Assembly: GCA_965220835.1 (NCBI GenBank)
Contig: OZ244842.1
Coordinates: 2,604,001-2,668,000 of the forward strand
Reading direction: 5' to 3'
Source: Azophilus sp965220835
GTDB lineage: Bacteria; Pseudomonadota; Gammaproteobacteria; Pseudomonadales; Azotimanducaceae
DNA length: 64,000 nt
A program made the translations under genes and the position numbers. This document shows, piece by piece, positions 42,825 to 51,377 of the stretch (position 1 is the first letter of the stretch; the number at the start of each line of letters is the position of its first letter). The notes under the pieces were generated by a model, which had not been told where the DNA came from, ran no database searches, and saw only the letters and a program-made list of their open reading frames with translations.

Positions 42825-44500
42825 GGCTTGCTCCCATCGACGGCGGCGATCAAATGCTGCGCATCGGGCGCCACCCCGAGCAGGCGCAAAGCCCGCTCCG
42901 CAACCCGAGCAAAAACCGGCGCGGCAACAGCGCCGCCGCTGATGTCCGGGCCGCTGGGCTGGTTGATCACAACCACCATGACGATGCGCGGATCCGTCAT
43001 GGGAACCACCCCGGCAAACAGCGCCACGTGGCGCTGGTCCGTGTAGCCAGCGCTGCCCACCACCCGTGCGGTGCCAGTCTTGCCGGCCACGCGATAGCCG
43101 GGCACGCGGGCGCCCGGTGCCGTGCCGGTGCGTTCGGTGACCCCTTCCATCATAGACAGCAATTGCCGCGTCATGGCCGCCGCGAAAACCCGTTCGCCTT
43201 GGGGCGGCTGGCCGAGCTTGATGATGCTGAGCGGCAGGCGAACGCCATCGTTGGCGATGGACAAATAGGCTTGGGCAAGCTGCAAGGGCGAGACGCTTAA
43301 GCCGTAGCCATAGGCGAGGGTGGCGCGCACGATCTCGCTGCGCAGCCCCGAGTCGTCGAAGGTGCCGATCGCTTCGCCAGGCAGCCCGCTGCCAACGAAG
43401 TCGCCCACACCTGCCCGTTGCAGCACCTCAAACACGGACCGTTCCGGCAGGTCCAGGGCCACCTTGGAAATGCCAACCTGGCTGGACTTGCGCACGATGC
43501 CCGCCAACGTCAGCTCTCCGTAGTTGACCGGATCCTCTATGAGCTTGCGGCGCACGGCCCAGTAGCCCGGCGCGGTGTTCACCACCGTGTCCGGCTGGTA
43601 GTCGCCCGTTTCCAGCGCCGCCAGCACGGCAAAGGGCTTGATCGTGGAGCCCGGTTCGTAGGCGTCGGTCACGGCTCGGTTGCGCATTCCGGCAAACCCC
43701 AGTTCCAGGGATTCGTTGGGGTTGTAGGACGGGGAGTTCACCAAGGCGAGAATTTCACCGCTGCGGGCATCGAGAATGACGATGGACCCCGAGGCCGCCC
43801 GGTGCCCGGCCACCGCATCCTTGAGCTCCCGATAGGCAAAGTACTGCAGGCGCAAGTCAATGCTGAGCGCGATGTCCTGACCAAGCCGCGGCGCGTCGAT
43901 GTACTCCAAATCACGGATGGTCGCGCCAAGCCGGTCCTTGAGCACGACCTTGCGCCCATGCTCGCCGCTAAGCAGGTCATCGAAAGCCAGCTCGACCCCT
44001 TCAAGGCCGCGGTCGTCGATGTTGGTGACGCCCACCACGTGGGCGGTGGTCTCGGCACCCAAGTAGTAGCGGCGGTACTCCTCGCTGAAGTGCAGGCCTT
44101 CAATCCGCAAGGCGCGCACGCGCTCCGCCGCTGTCCAGGACAGCCGCCGCTTCAAGTAGACGAAAGCCCGGTCTGCATGGCGGTCCAGATGGTCCGCCAG
44201 CTGCTCCGCATCCCGGCCCAGCAGGGGCGCCAAGCGGTTGATGTCGGCACGGCTCAGCCGCTTTTGGCTCGGATCGGCCCACACGGCCACCACCGGCGTG
44301 CTGATCGCCAATGGCTCGTCCAGCCGGTCGTAGATGACGCCCCGGCGGGAAGGGATGACCACTTCCCGCACCGAGCGGGCGTCTCCCTGATCCTGCAGGA
44401 ACTCCTTGTCCAGCAGGGCCAGATAGACCACTCGGGCAGCGAGCGCCGCGCAGCCCGCGAAGAACAGGCAGAGCACGGCATGGTGGCGCCAGACCTTCAC
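42821..44500 (-). CDS. ftsI: Peptidoglycan transpeptidase FtsI (PBP3)
   Basis: A 559-residue bitopic class B penicillin-binding protein cross-linking septal peptidoglycan. Transmembrane helix near 8-28, pedestal domain, then the transpeptidase domain with the acyl-ester Ser in GSTIKPFAVL (near 288) and the KTGT motif in AGKTGTARVV (near 478). The second motif, normally SxN, reads SSQ in RKSSQVGISK (codon CAG), an unusual but legible change. The ATG overlaps the ftsL stop by 4 bp. Confidence 0.95.
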   Translation of the reverse strand: MKVWRHHAVLCLFFAGCAALAARVVYLALLDKEFLQDQGDARSVREVVIPSRRGVIYDRLDEPLAISTPVVAVWADPSQKRLSRADINRLAPLLGRDAEQLADHLDRHADRAFVYLKRRLSWTAAERVRALRIEGLHFSEEYRRYYLGAETTAHVVGVTNIDDRGLEGVELAFDDLLSGEHGRKVVLKDRLGATIRDLEYIDAPRLGQDIALSIDLRLQYFAYRELKDAVAGHRAASGSIVILDARSGEILALVNSPSYNPNESLELGFAGMRNRAVTDAYEPGSTIKPFAVLAALETGDYQPDTVVNTAPGYWAVRRKLIEDPVNYGELTLAGIVRKSSQVGISKVALDLPERSVFEVLQRAGVGDFVGSGLPGEAIGTFDDSGLRSEIVRATLAYGYGLSVSPLQLAQAYLSIANDGVRLPLSIIKLGQPPQGERVFAAAMTRQLLSMMEGVTERTGTAPGARVPGYRVAGKTGTARVVGSAGYTDQRHVALFAGVVPMTDPRIVMVVVINQPSGPDISGGAVAAPVFARVAERALRLLGVAPDAQHLIAAVDGSKP

Positions 44501-44763
44501 CTGGGCACCCGCTCGACGCGTTCCGGGAAGCGCATTCCCAGCCTGGTGGCGGCCATCTGCTCAACGTTGTAGTAGGCGGAGCGGGCGCCCCGCTCGAGCA
44601 GCAGGCGGCTGTGCTCGGCTGCCAGCCGATCCTGGTGGTGCCGGGAGGCCTCCAAGGCTTGGTGAAGCCGCCGCACTTCGTGGGTGCGCTCCACCACCTG
44701 CACTGCGGAGGCAACGACGCCGGCCAGCAGGATGGTCGCTAGGATGGCGGCGCCCCACTTCAT
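44497..44763 (-). CDS. ftsL: Cell-division protein FtsL
   Basis: An 88-residue bitopic protein with a transmembrane helix near residues 5-23 and a leucine-zipper-like coiled coil (VRRLHQALEASRHHQDRLAAEHSRLLLE) that pairs with FtsB. FtsL sequences diverge strongly; identity rests mainly on size, topology and position between rsmH and ftsI, overlapping each by 4 bp. Confidence 0.9.
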   Translation of the reverse strand: MKWGAAILATILLAGVVASAVQVVERTHEVRRLHQALEASRHHQDRLAAEHSRLLLERGARSAYYNVEQMAATRLGMRFPERVERVPR

Positions 44764-45680
44764 GCGATGCGCTCCAGCACGCGCAGCACGGCGCTTCGAG
44801 CGCGAGCGTTGCGGCGCACCTCAGCAGCCGTTGGGCGCACGGGGCCGGCGACGATACGTGCCTCGACGCGCGCCTCGGCCGCACGAATGGGCACATGCCT
44901 CGGCACCGGCGGCGGAGAGCTGCGCGCCTTGCAAAACCGCTTGACGATCCGGTCCTCCAGGGAATGAAAGCTTATCACCGCCAAGCGGCCGCCTAAGCTC
45001 AAGGCGTTGAACAGGCCTGCCAAGCCCGATTGCAGTTCGTCAAGCTCTTGATTGATGAAGATGCGGATGGCCTGAAACACCCGCGTGGCTGGGTGCTTGC
45101 CCGGCGTCCGGCGCGCTTGGTTGGCCGCGACCAAGCCGGCCAGCTCTCCCGTTGTCTGCAGCGGACGGGCAGCGATGATGGCGCGGCTGATGCGGCCGGC
45201 GGAACGCTCCTCGCCGTAGCGCCGAATGACGCTGGCGATGTCCGCCACCGACGCTTCGTTCAGCCAATCGGCGGCCGTGGTGGCGGTGCGCTGGTCCATG
45301 CGCATGTCGAGCGGGCCATCGGCGCGAAAGCTGAAGCCGCGCTCCGGATCATCGAGCTGGGCGGAGGAGAGGCCGAGATCCATCACCGCGCCCTGCACGT
45401 CGTCCATGCCCACGGTAGGCAGAATCTCGGCGACGCGGCCAAAGGCTGACCGGCGGGCAACGACGCGGGAATCCTCGGCGGCCAACTCTTTGGCGCACGC
45501 AAAGGCCTCGGCGTCTCGATCGAGCACCAGCAACCGGGCGTCGGGACCAGCGCGCTCAAGCAGCGCCCGGCTGTGGCCCCCGCGGCCGAAGGTGGCGTCA
45601 ACGAAGTTGCCTGCCACCCCCCGCTCGGCGATGTGATCGATGACCTCGCGGCGCAAAACGGGCTCGTGCAGGCCGCTCAT
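44760..45680 (-). CDS. rsmH: 16S rRNA m4C1402 methyltransferase RsmH
   Basis: A 306-residue SAM-dependent methyltransferase (formerly MraW). HEPVLRREVIDHI at the start, SAM loop VDATFGRGGHSRALLE near residue 27, MDLGLSSAQLDDPERGFSF near 100 and the C-terminal VISFHSLEDRIVKRF near 235. It methylates N4 of C1402 in the ribosomal P site. Second gene of the dcw operon, overlapping mraZ and ftsL by 4 bp each. Confidence 0.97.
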   Translation of the reverse strand: MSGLHEPVLRREVIDHIAERGVAGNFVDATFGRGGHSRALLERAGPDARLLVLDRDAEAFACAKELAAEDSRVVARRSAFGRVAEILPTVGMDDVQGAVMDLGLSSAQLDDPERGFSFRADGPLDMRMDQRTATTAADWLNEASVADIASVIRRYGEERSAGRISRAIIAARPLQTTGELAGLVAANQARRTPGKHPATRVFQAIRIFINQELDELQSGLAGLFNALSLGGRLAVISFHSLEDRIVKRFCKARSSPPPVPRHVPIRAAEARVEARIVAGPVRPTAAEVRRNARARSAVLRVLERIA

Positions 45681-46147
45681 ACCGACAGCCCCATGCCTTC
45701 AAACTCGGCGGCCAGTTCGCCGTTCTCTTCGGAGAGCCACTGGGCAACGCCCGAAGACCATTTGGCATGGTCCCAGATCTCGATCTTGTTGCCTTGGCCC
45801 GCCAGCGTCAGCTTCTTGTCAAGACCGGCGTGGTCGCGCAACTGCGCTGGCAGCAACAGCCGGCCGCTGCCATCGAGGTCCAGGTCGGTGGCGTGCCCGA
45901 TCAGCAGGCGCTGCAGCTGCCGCACCCCAGGCCGGATGTTGGGCAGGGCTTCCAGCTGCTCCTGCACCGCATCCCATTCCGTTCGTGGATAGAGCAGCAG
46001 ACACGGCTCCGCCCGGTCGATGGTGACCACCACCTGACCTTGGGATACCGCGGACACAATCTCACGATAGCGCGATGGCAGGGCCATGCGTCCTTTGGCG
46101 TCCAACGTGGCGCTGGATATTCCGCGAAGTCCGACAGTCGCCGACAC
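45677..46147 (-). CDS. mraZ: Transcriptional regulator MraZ
   Basis: A 156-residue AbrB/SpoVT-fold protein with two tandem repeats: ATLDAKGRMALPSRYR near residue 14 and DLDLDGSGRLLLPAQLRDHAGL near 88. MraZ forms a ring that binds TGGGN direct repeats and represses the dcw promoter. Exactly such repeats lie just upstream. The GTG at 46147 is the only start near the conserved N-terminus; the ribosome site is weak, fitting an autoregulated gene. Confidence 0.95.
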   Translation of the reverse strand: MSATVGLRGISSATLDAKGRMALPSRYREIVSAVSQGQVVVTIDRAEPCLLLYPRTEWDAVQEQLEALPNIRPGVRQLQRLLIGHATDLDLDGSGRLLLPAQLRDHAGLDKKLTLAGQGNKIEIWDHAKWSSGVAQWLSEENGELAAEFEGMGLSV

Positions 46148-46172
46148 AGGAAGTCTCGCTCTAGCCCTTTTT

Positions 46173-46207
46173 TCCCACCATTCCCCACTTTACCGCACTT
46201 TTTCCCA
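46173..46207 (-). promoter_or_regulatory. MraZ operator: four direct TGGGN-type boxes
   Basis: On the minus strand the boxes read TGGGA (46203-46207), TGCGG (46193-46197), TGGGG (46183-46187) and TGGGA (46173-46177), with an exact 10-bp period so all sit on one DNA face. MraZ is known to bind three or more such repeats with 5-nt spacers. The boxes are 26 bp upstream of mraZ, consistent with autorepression. One box is degenerate. Confidence 0.75.
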
Positions 46208-46246
46208 ACTGGCGACACTACTTTTTTCGCTTTTTTCTGTCAAGGC

Positions 46247-46610
46247 GAACTTGTGGCCTTTGGGCCACAAGTTCGTTGGAGTTTGGCTGCGCCAAACTCC
46301 GCGGGCTCCCCTTGGCCCGAGGGCCACAAGTTCGTTGGAGTTTGGCTGCGCCAAACTCCGCGGGCTCCCCTTGGCCCGAGGGCCACAGACTCGTTGGAGT
46401 TTGGCTACGCCAAACTCCGCGGACTCCCCTTGGCCCAAGGGCCACAAGTTCGTTTGGGTTTGGCTGCGCCAAACTCCGCGGAATCCGCTTGGCTCTTGGG
46501 CCACAGACTCGTTGGAGTTTGGCTGGGCCAAACTCTGCGGGCTCCGCTTGGCCTTTGGGCCACAGGTTCGTTTGGGTTTGGCTGCGCCAAACTCCGCGGA
46601 ATCCAAGGGG
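46247..46610. repeat. Six 59-bp palindromic tandem repeats between rnpB and mraZ
   Basis: Units start at 46262, 46321, 46380, 46439, 46498 and 46557, each exactly 59 bp apart; the last is cut short near 46610. Each carries the inverted repeat GGAGTTTGG-N-CCAAACTCC (some copies GGGTTTGG) and a GGCC-rich arm. The first unit is preceded by the left arm of a perfect 12-bp hairpin, GAACTTGTGGCC (46247-46258) with GGCCACAAGTTC (46263-46274). Because 59 is not divisible by 3 and frames are open on both strands, the peptides it could encode are artefacts of repetition. Its function is unknown; REP-like structured DNA or RNA is likely. Confidence 0.9.
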
Positions 46611-46689
46611 CAGCGCAAGTGGGACGGCAAATGGGCTGAGCGATCTTGGGGCCGCAGATTCGGTTGGAGAGGGAGATGGCGAGGAAGGA

Positions 46690-47082
<393 letters not shown>

Positions 47083-47119
47083 CATTCAGCCTGCGCCTGT
47101 GGACGCTTGTTTGTCAACG

Positions 47120-47242
47120 CGAATCTTGGCCCTTGGGGGCCAAGATTCGTTGGGAGTTTGGCTGGCGCCAAACTCCGAGCGCTGGAGGCGGTGCGGTCGA
47201 CCCGGGATGCCAGCCCGTGTCTTGGCCCTTGGGGGCCAAGAT
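47120..47242. repeat. Hairpin repeats 5' of rnpB, related to the 59-bp array
   Basis: Three strong inverted repeats: a 13-bp perfect stem at 47120-47132/47137-47149 (CGAATCTTGGCCC), a 10-bp stem GGAGTTTGGC/GCCAAACTCC at 47153-47162/47167-47176, and a second copy of the first (stem CTTGGCCC) at 47220-47241. The GGAGTTTGG palindrome is the same as in the array beyond rnpB, so one element family flanks this RNA gene. The rnpB promoter must lie here or just upstream in rsmI. Confidence 0.8.
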
Positions 47243-47298
47243 TCGTTGGGAGGGGGGGGGTGCTGGCTGCTTTTCGGGGTTTTGTTGGGAAGTGGGGT

Positions 47299-48153
47299 TT
47301 AAGCGCCTCGGTGGTCGCGGTTTGGGGATTGGGCTGCCAAGGCCTGGGCGTAGTGGTCGGCCCTTTGGCCACCGAACAGGTGCGTCATCACCCGCGCCAC
47401 CTTGGCGGGGGGCAGTTCCTCCGCCAAGGCGGCCAGCACGCGCTGTTGATCCAATGGCGCTTGGGCCGGTGCCGCGTTAGTGCTGCTCAAAAGCAAGGTG
47501 AACTCCCCGCGCAGCGCATCGGCTGCCTCCAGTTCCGCGGCCAGCTCGCCGGCGCAGCCGCAGTAATAGCTTTCAAACTTCTTGGTCATCTCCCGGCCAA
47601 TGAACAGCGGCCGCTGCGGGGCCAAGGCGGCGATGGCCTGCAAGGTTTCGCGCAGGCGGTGGGGCGCCTCCAGGAACAGGGTCGCCGATGACCGGCGGCA
47701 GGCGTCCTCAAGCACGGCCTGCCGGGCGTGGGGCTTGGCGGGCAGGAAGCCCGCAAACCGCGGCTGGTGCGCCGGAATCGGGCAGACCGATAGCAAGGCG
47801 GTCAGGGCGCTGGCGCCTGGGATGGGCACCACCGCAAGGCGCTCAGACCAGCAGCGTTGGATCAAGGGAAAGCCCGGGTCGGCGACCAGCGGCACGCCTG
47901 CGTCTGAGACCAAGGCAACGTCCTCGCCGGCCTTCAGCTGCTCGATGAGGCGCTCGGTGACCGCCGCCTCGTTGTGGTCGTGAAGCGCGGTCACATTTGC
48001 GCCCGAAACCCCGAGATGCCGCAGCAGGATTCCGGTGCGTCTGGTATCCTCCGCGGCGATGGTTCCAACCTCGGCAAGCACCTGCGCCGCTCGACGCGTG
48101 ATGTCCTCCAAGTTCCCTATCGGCGTAGCAACCACGTGCAAAGTGCCCGGCAT
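47299..48153 (-). CDS. rsmI: 16S rRNA 2'-O-methyltransferase RsmI
   Basis: A 284-residue tetrapyrrole-methylase-fold enzyme that methylates the ribose of C1402, the same nucleotide as RsmH. Hallmarks: LHVVATPIGNLEDITRRA near residue 4, EDTRRTGILLRHLG near 36, LVSDAGVPLVADPGFPLI near 78 and FIGREMTKKFE near 200. ATG 48153 gives the standard start MPGTLHVVATP. The start codon shares bases with that of the divergent lpoA, so at least one promoter lies inside the other gene. Confidence 0.95.
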   Translation of the reverse strand: MPGTLHVVATPIGNLEDITRRAAQVLAEVGTIAAEDTRRTGILLRHLGVSGANVTALHDHNEAAVTERLIEQLKAGEDVALVSDAGVPLVADPGFPLIQRCWSERLAVVPIPGASALTALLSVCPIPAHQPRFAGFLPAKPHARQAVLEDACRRSSATLFLEAPHRLRETLQAIAALAPQRPLFIGREMTKKFESYYCGCAGELAAELEAADALRGEFTLLLSSTNAAPAQAPLDQQRVLAALAEELPPAKVARVMTHLFGGQRADHYAQALAAQSPNRDHRGA

Positions 48154-49990
48154 GGCCTTTCCCCGTCCGCAATCCAAACGTTGCTCAACACACGGCTGGT
48201 CAACATACTGGCTTCCGCAACCGGACGCCAACTCAGCCCGCTTTGTTTTGGCCCTGCTGCTGGCCGCTGGTCTGGCTGCCTGCCAAACCCAAGTACCGCA
48301 AACGACGCCAAGCACGCAGCCGGACCCTCAGCAAACAGCACCGGTAGCTCCCCAAGGCACCCGTGCGGCCGTAGCGCTCGAGCAGCTGCAGGCCGCCGAG
48401 GCCGCAGTGGCCACTTCGGCTTGGGCCGCGGCCGAGCGGCTGCTCGCCCAAGTCGATGTTGGCCACCTCAGCAACCCCGACCGCAACCGATTCCATCAGG
48501 CGGCCTTGGCCATCGCCTTGGGTCTTGACGATTTGCAGCTTGCCGACGCTGCGTGGCGTTCGTTGGCGCAAGAGCTTGAAGGCCAAAAGCACGCAGAGTC
48601 GGTCCTGCTGTTGCTGAGCGAGCTTCGCCAACGCCAAGGGCGGATCGCCGATGCGGTGAACGCTTTGGCAAGCATCGAAGCGCCCAACCCCCGTCTTCAC
48701 ACGCTTAACACTGAGCTTTGGCGGCTAACCGCCACGGCATCCCCGCAACAGGCCGCAGCATGGGCCATGCAAGGGCCATCGGCAGAGATTTGGGCGCTTC
48801 GAGCAGCCATCACGAAGAGCTTTTCCACCACTGATAAAGCGAATCAACTCGACGAGTGGCTCCGTCAGCATCCCGGGCACAGGCTCAGCATGGCGTTGCC
48901 AGAGCCTCTGGCTAGCCTGCGGCATCGCCCGCCGCCGGTTCAGCGGGTGGGCTTGTTCATTCCCTTGAACGGCCCGCTGGCGGCTGCGGGCAAGACGGTT
49001 CGGGACGGCTTCGTCAGCGCCTACCTGCAAGACTCCGCCGCCGTCAGGCCGGAAGTGCGAATCTTCAACACTGCGGACCAATCCATGGCCACCCTTCTCC
49101 AAGCCAGCCGCGCAATGGGCATCGAGTTCATCATCGGCCCCTTGAGCAAACCGGCGCTGGAAAGCTTGATTGAGTTGCGGCCACGGATTCCAATGCTGGC
49201 TCTCAACTACCCGAACACGCCGACGGACGGCGGCGCCTGCGGCGAAGCGCAGGCGCGTTTGGAGGCTGGGGGCGGCTTTGCGGCACTGGGGTTGGCCATT
49301 GAGGATGAAGCGGCGCTCATCGTCGAGCGCCTGCAGGCCGACGGCCGAGAGCGCGTGTTGGTGATCCGCAACGGCCGCAGCTGGGCGACCCGCGGCACGT
49401 CCCAATTGGCAAGGTCTTGGCCGCACCACTTGGAGCAGCATGCCTTCGGCGACATCAAGACAATGACCGAGTCAGTGGGTGACGCACTGCAGGTCGCCGC
49501 CAGCCAAGCCCGGCACGACCAATTGGCGGAAGCACTGGGTGCGCCTCTGGAGTTCCTGCCCCGAGCCCGGCAGGACATCGATGGCATCGTCGCCTTCGTC
49601 GATCATCTGCAAGCCCTCGCCTTGGCGCCTGCGCTTAAGTTCCACTTTGCGGAGGAACTTCCCGTGTACGCCAGTTCCCAAAGCGTCCGCGGGGCCGGGC
49701 AGCTTGGCGACCTAGCGGGCTTTCAGGTCGCTGAACTGCCGTTCCGGCTTAACCCCGGACCTTTGCACCAAGCGTTTTCTGAGGCATTTGACGCGCCTGA
49801 TGCGAGCATGACGGCCCTGTTCGCACTCGGCATCGACGCCTACCGGTTGTTCGACCATTGGCGCCTGCTGAGCCCCAGCGACCCATTGCGCGGGGCCACC
49901 GGCACCCTGACGCTGGGCAATGACGGCTGCATCCGGCGCACCTTGGGCTGGGCCTTGGTGGAGCGCGGCAAGCTCAAGGAATTGCCTTGA
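48152..49990 (+). CDS. lpoA: Outer-membrane lipoprotein activator of PBP1a, LpoA/LppC-like
   Basis: A 612-residue lipoprotein. The lipobox LAAC lies in VLALLLAAGLAACQT near residue 43. A TPR-like helical N-domain follows, then a periplasmic-binding-protein-like C-domain (VGLFIPLNGPLAAAGKTVRDGF near 265; GIEFIIGPLSK, FPLR...). LpoA reaches through the peptidoglycan to stimulate PBP1a. The chosen ATG leaves an unusually long 30-residue leader before the hydrophobic segment, and no better start exists. Divergence from rsmI and linkage to yraN and dolP match the conserved E. coli/Pseudomonas order. Confidence 0.87.
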   Translation: MAFPRPQSKRCSTHGWSTYWLPQPDANSARFVLALLLAAGLAACQTQVPQTTPSTQPDPQQTAPVAPQGTRAAVALEQLQAAEAAVATSAWAAAERLLAQVDVGHLSNPDRNRFHQAALAIALGLDDLQLADAAWRSLAQELEGQKHAESVLLLLSELRQRQGRIADAVNALASIEAPNPRLHTLNTELWRLTATASPQQAAAWAMQGPSAEIWALRAAITKSFSTTDKANQLDEWLRQHPGHRLSMALPEPLASLRHRPPPVQRVGLFIPLNGPLAAAGKTVRDGFVSAYLQDSAAVRPEVRIFNTADQSMATLLQASRAMGIEFIIGPLSKPALESLIELRPRIPMLALNYPNTPTDGGACGEAQARLEAGGGFAALGLAIEDEAALIVERLQADGRERVLVIRNGRSWATRGTSQLARSWPHHLEQHAFGDIKTMTESVGDALQVAASQARHDQLAEALGAPLEFLPRARQDIDGIVAFVDHLQALALAPALKFHFAEELPVYASSQSVRGAGQLGDLAGFQVAELPFRLNPGPLHQAFSEAFDAPDASMTALFALGIDAYRLFDHWRLLSPSDPLRGATGTLTLGNDGCIRRTLGWALVERGKLKELP

Positions 49991-50367
49991 CTGAGGCGCA
50001 GGACAAGGGCCGTTGGGCAGAGCGTGAAGCCGCCGGCCACCTCCGCGCCCACGGCTTGAAGCTAATCGCCCGCAACTATCGGGGCCGATTCGGCGAGGTG
50101 GATCTCATCATGAGCGATGGCGGGGTGATCGTCTTTGTTGAAGTCAAGCATCGCCGCTCCGCTGCCTTCATGCATCCGGCGGAAAACGTGGATGCCCACA
50201 AGCAACGGCGTTTGGCCATGGCCGCAGGCAGGTTCCTCGCCACCCACCCGCGCTACGGGCGCCAACCGGCGCGATTTGACGTGGTGACGATTACCGGGCC
50301 AAACTACCGGCCACGAATTGATTGGATTCAAGACGCGTTCCAGCTTGATGACAGCGCAGGCTACTAA
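49987..50367 (+). CDS. yraN: UPF0102 (YraN) nuclease-fold protein
   Basis: A 126-residue restriction-endonuclease-fold protein. Core: GRWAEREAAGHLRAHGLKLIARNYRGRFGEVDLIMSDGG with catalytic-type Asp and then VFVEVKHRRS (the ExK), which matches holliday-junction-resolvase-like folds. Its role is unproven. TTG 49987 overlaps the lpoA stop as TTGA. Its end overlaps dolP by 20 bp. Confidence 0.92.
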   Translation: MTEAQDKGRWAEREAAGHLRAHGLKLIARNYRGRFGEVDLIMSDGGVIVFVEVKHRRSAAFMHPAENVDAHKQRRLAMAAGRFLATHPRYGRQPARFDVVTITGPNYRPRIDWIQDAFQLDDSAGY

Positions 50368-50914
50368 GACCCACCCGTTGGCCCAGCCGCTCGTTGTGGC
50401 CCTGTGCCTCGCGCTGTCCGCGTGCGCCACCTTTTCCGGTGACCCGCGGGTGCGCACGCCCGGCGTCATGCTGGATGATGAAGCGCTTGAGAAAATCGTG
50501 GAGCGGCAGATACGCCGCTCCGACCCCGACTTCGACTCCGCCCATCTGGTGATTGTCAGCTACAACAGCATTGTCCTGCTGCTCGGTCAAGTGGAGTCTG
50601 AGGCGCTCAAGGCGCGAGCCCAGGAAGTCACTCAAGACATCGCCAAGGTAAGGCGCGTGCATAACGAACTCGCCGTCAGCGGCCCCATTTCCTACATGGC
50701 CCGGCTCAATGACGGCAATCTCACGACCAAGGTCAAGCGCAAGCTGATCACCGCCAAGAACACGCCCGGTCGCAAAATCAAGGTGCAGACCGAGAACGGC
50801 GTGGTTTACTTGATGGGCATGCTGACCCGCGAGGAGGCCGACCAAGCGGTCGAAGTCGCCAAAACCGCCTACGGCGTTCAGAAAATCGTCCGGGTGTTCG
50901 AATACCTCGATTAG
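50348..50914 (+). CDS. dolP: BON-domain outer-membrane lipoprotein DolP (YraP)
   Basis: A 188-residue lipoprotein with lipobox LSAC (near residue 25) and two BON domains (ERQIRRSDPDFDSAHLVIVSYNSIVLLLGQV; KVKRKLITAKNTPGRKIKVQTENGVVYLMGML). In E. coli it supports outer-membrane integrity at the division site. ATG 50348 lies inside yraN. diaA, which lies between yraN and dolP in E. coli and Pseudomonas, is absent. Confidence 0.92.
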   Translation: MTAQATKTHPLAQPLVVALCLALSACATFSGDPRVRTPGVMLDDEALEKIVERQIRRSDPDFDSAHLVIVSYNSIVLLLGQVESEALKARAQEVTQDIAKVRRVHNELAVSGPISYMARLNDGNLTTKVKRKLITAKNTPGRKIKVQTENGVVYLMGMLTREEADQAVEVAKTAYGVQKIVRVFEYLD

Positions 50915-50915
50915 G

Positions 50916-50929
50916 CCGCTTACGAGCGG
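50916..50929 (+). terminator. Weak hairpin after dolP
   Basis: CCGCT-TACG-AGCGG forms a 5-bp stem immediately after the dolP stop; no T run follows, so it is at best a weak or Rho-assisted end between dolP and the convergent dciA. Confidence 0.3.
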
Positions 50930-50975
50930 TTAGGTGTGCGAAACCCTCACGCTGATGCGCTCCACCCGAGTTCCG

Positions 50976-51284
50976 CTATTCTGGAGACACCTTCACACGG
51001 ATGCGCTTCACCCCTGCAAAGTGCGGCAACGCCCGCAGCTGGTCAACGAGGCCGGGGGCCATTAGCCGCAGCCGGGTCGCGGCCGCGCTATCGAGGCAGA
51101 CCACGATCAGCTCTCCGGCCCGCAACGCCCGCACTTGGCACGCCGCTTGCAGCCCGGCCGGCAGCACGGAGCGCAGTTCGGCGGTCCAAGCACGCTGCTC
51201 GGCCGCCCGGCCAAGCAGCCTTTGGAGCGGCGAAAACCGGCGGTGGCGCTCTTGGAGCAATTGGTCTATCTTTGAAACACTCAT
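50976..51284 (-). CDS. dciA: DUF721/DciA-family protein
   Basis: A 102-residue protein of the DUF721 family; DciA is the ancestral loader or operator of the DnaB helicase in bacteria lacking DnaC. Visible features are the basic N-terminal part, WTAELRSVLPAGLQAACQVRALRAGELIVVCLDSAAATRLRLMAP-type KH-like core, and a short basic tail. ATG 51284 is chosen over 51314 because it precedes the family start. It is divergent from the M23 peptidase gene and precedes secA, as known from Pseudomonas. Confidence 0.82.
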   Translation of the reverse strand: MSVSKIDQLLQERHRRFSPLQRLLGRAAEQRAWTAELRSVLPAGLQAACQVRALRAGELIVVCLDSAAATRLRLMAPGLVDQLRALPHFAGVKRIRVKVSPE

Positions 51285-51377
51285 GAATACGCAAAACTCG
51301 CCTATAGCAAGCAACCATAGCCGCCAGGCTTGGCGCAGGCCAGCCCTGGGCGGGCTTCAGTTGGAATTGCTGATGCC

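Noticed and set aside
46247..46610. CRISPR array
   Set aside because: Whole 59-bp units are repeated with scattered changes and no unique spacers, and no cas genes are nearby.
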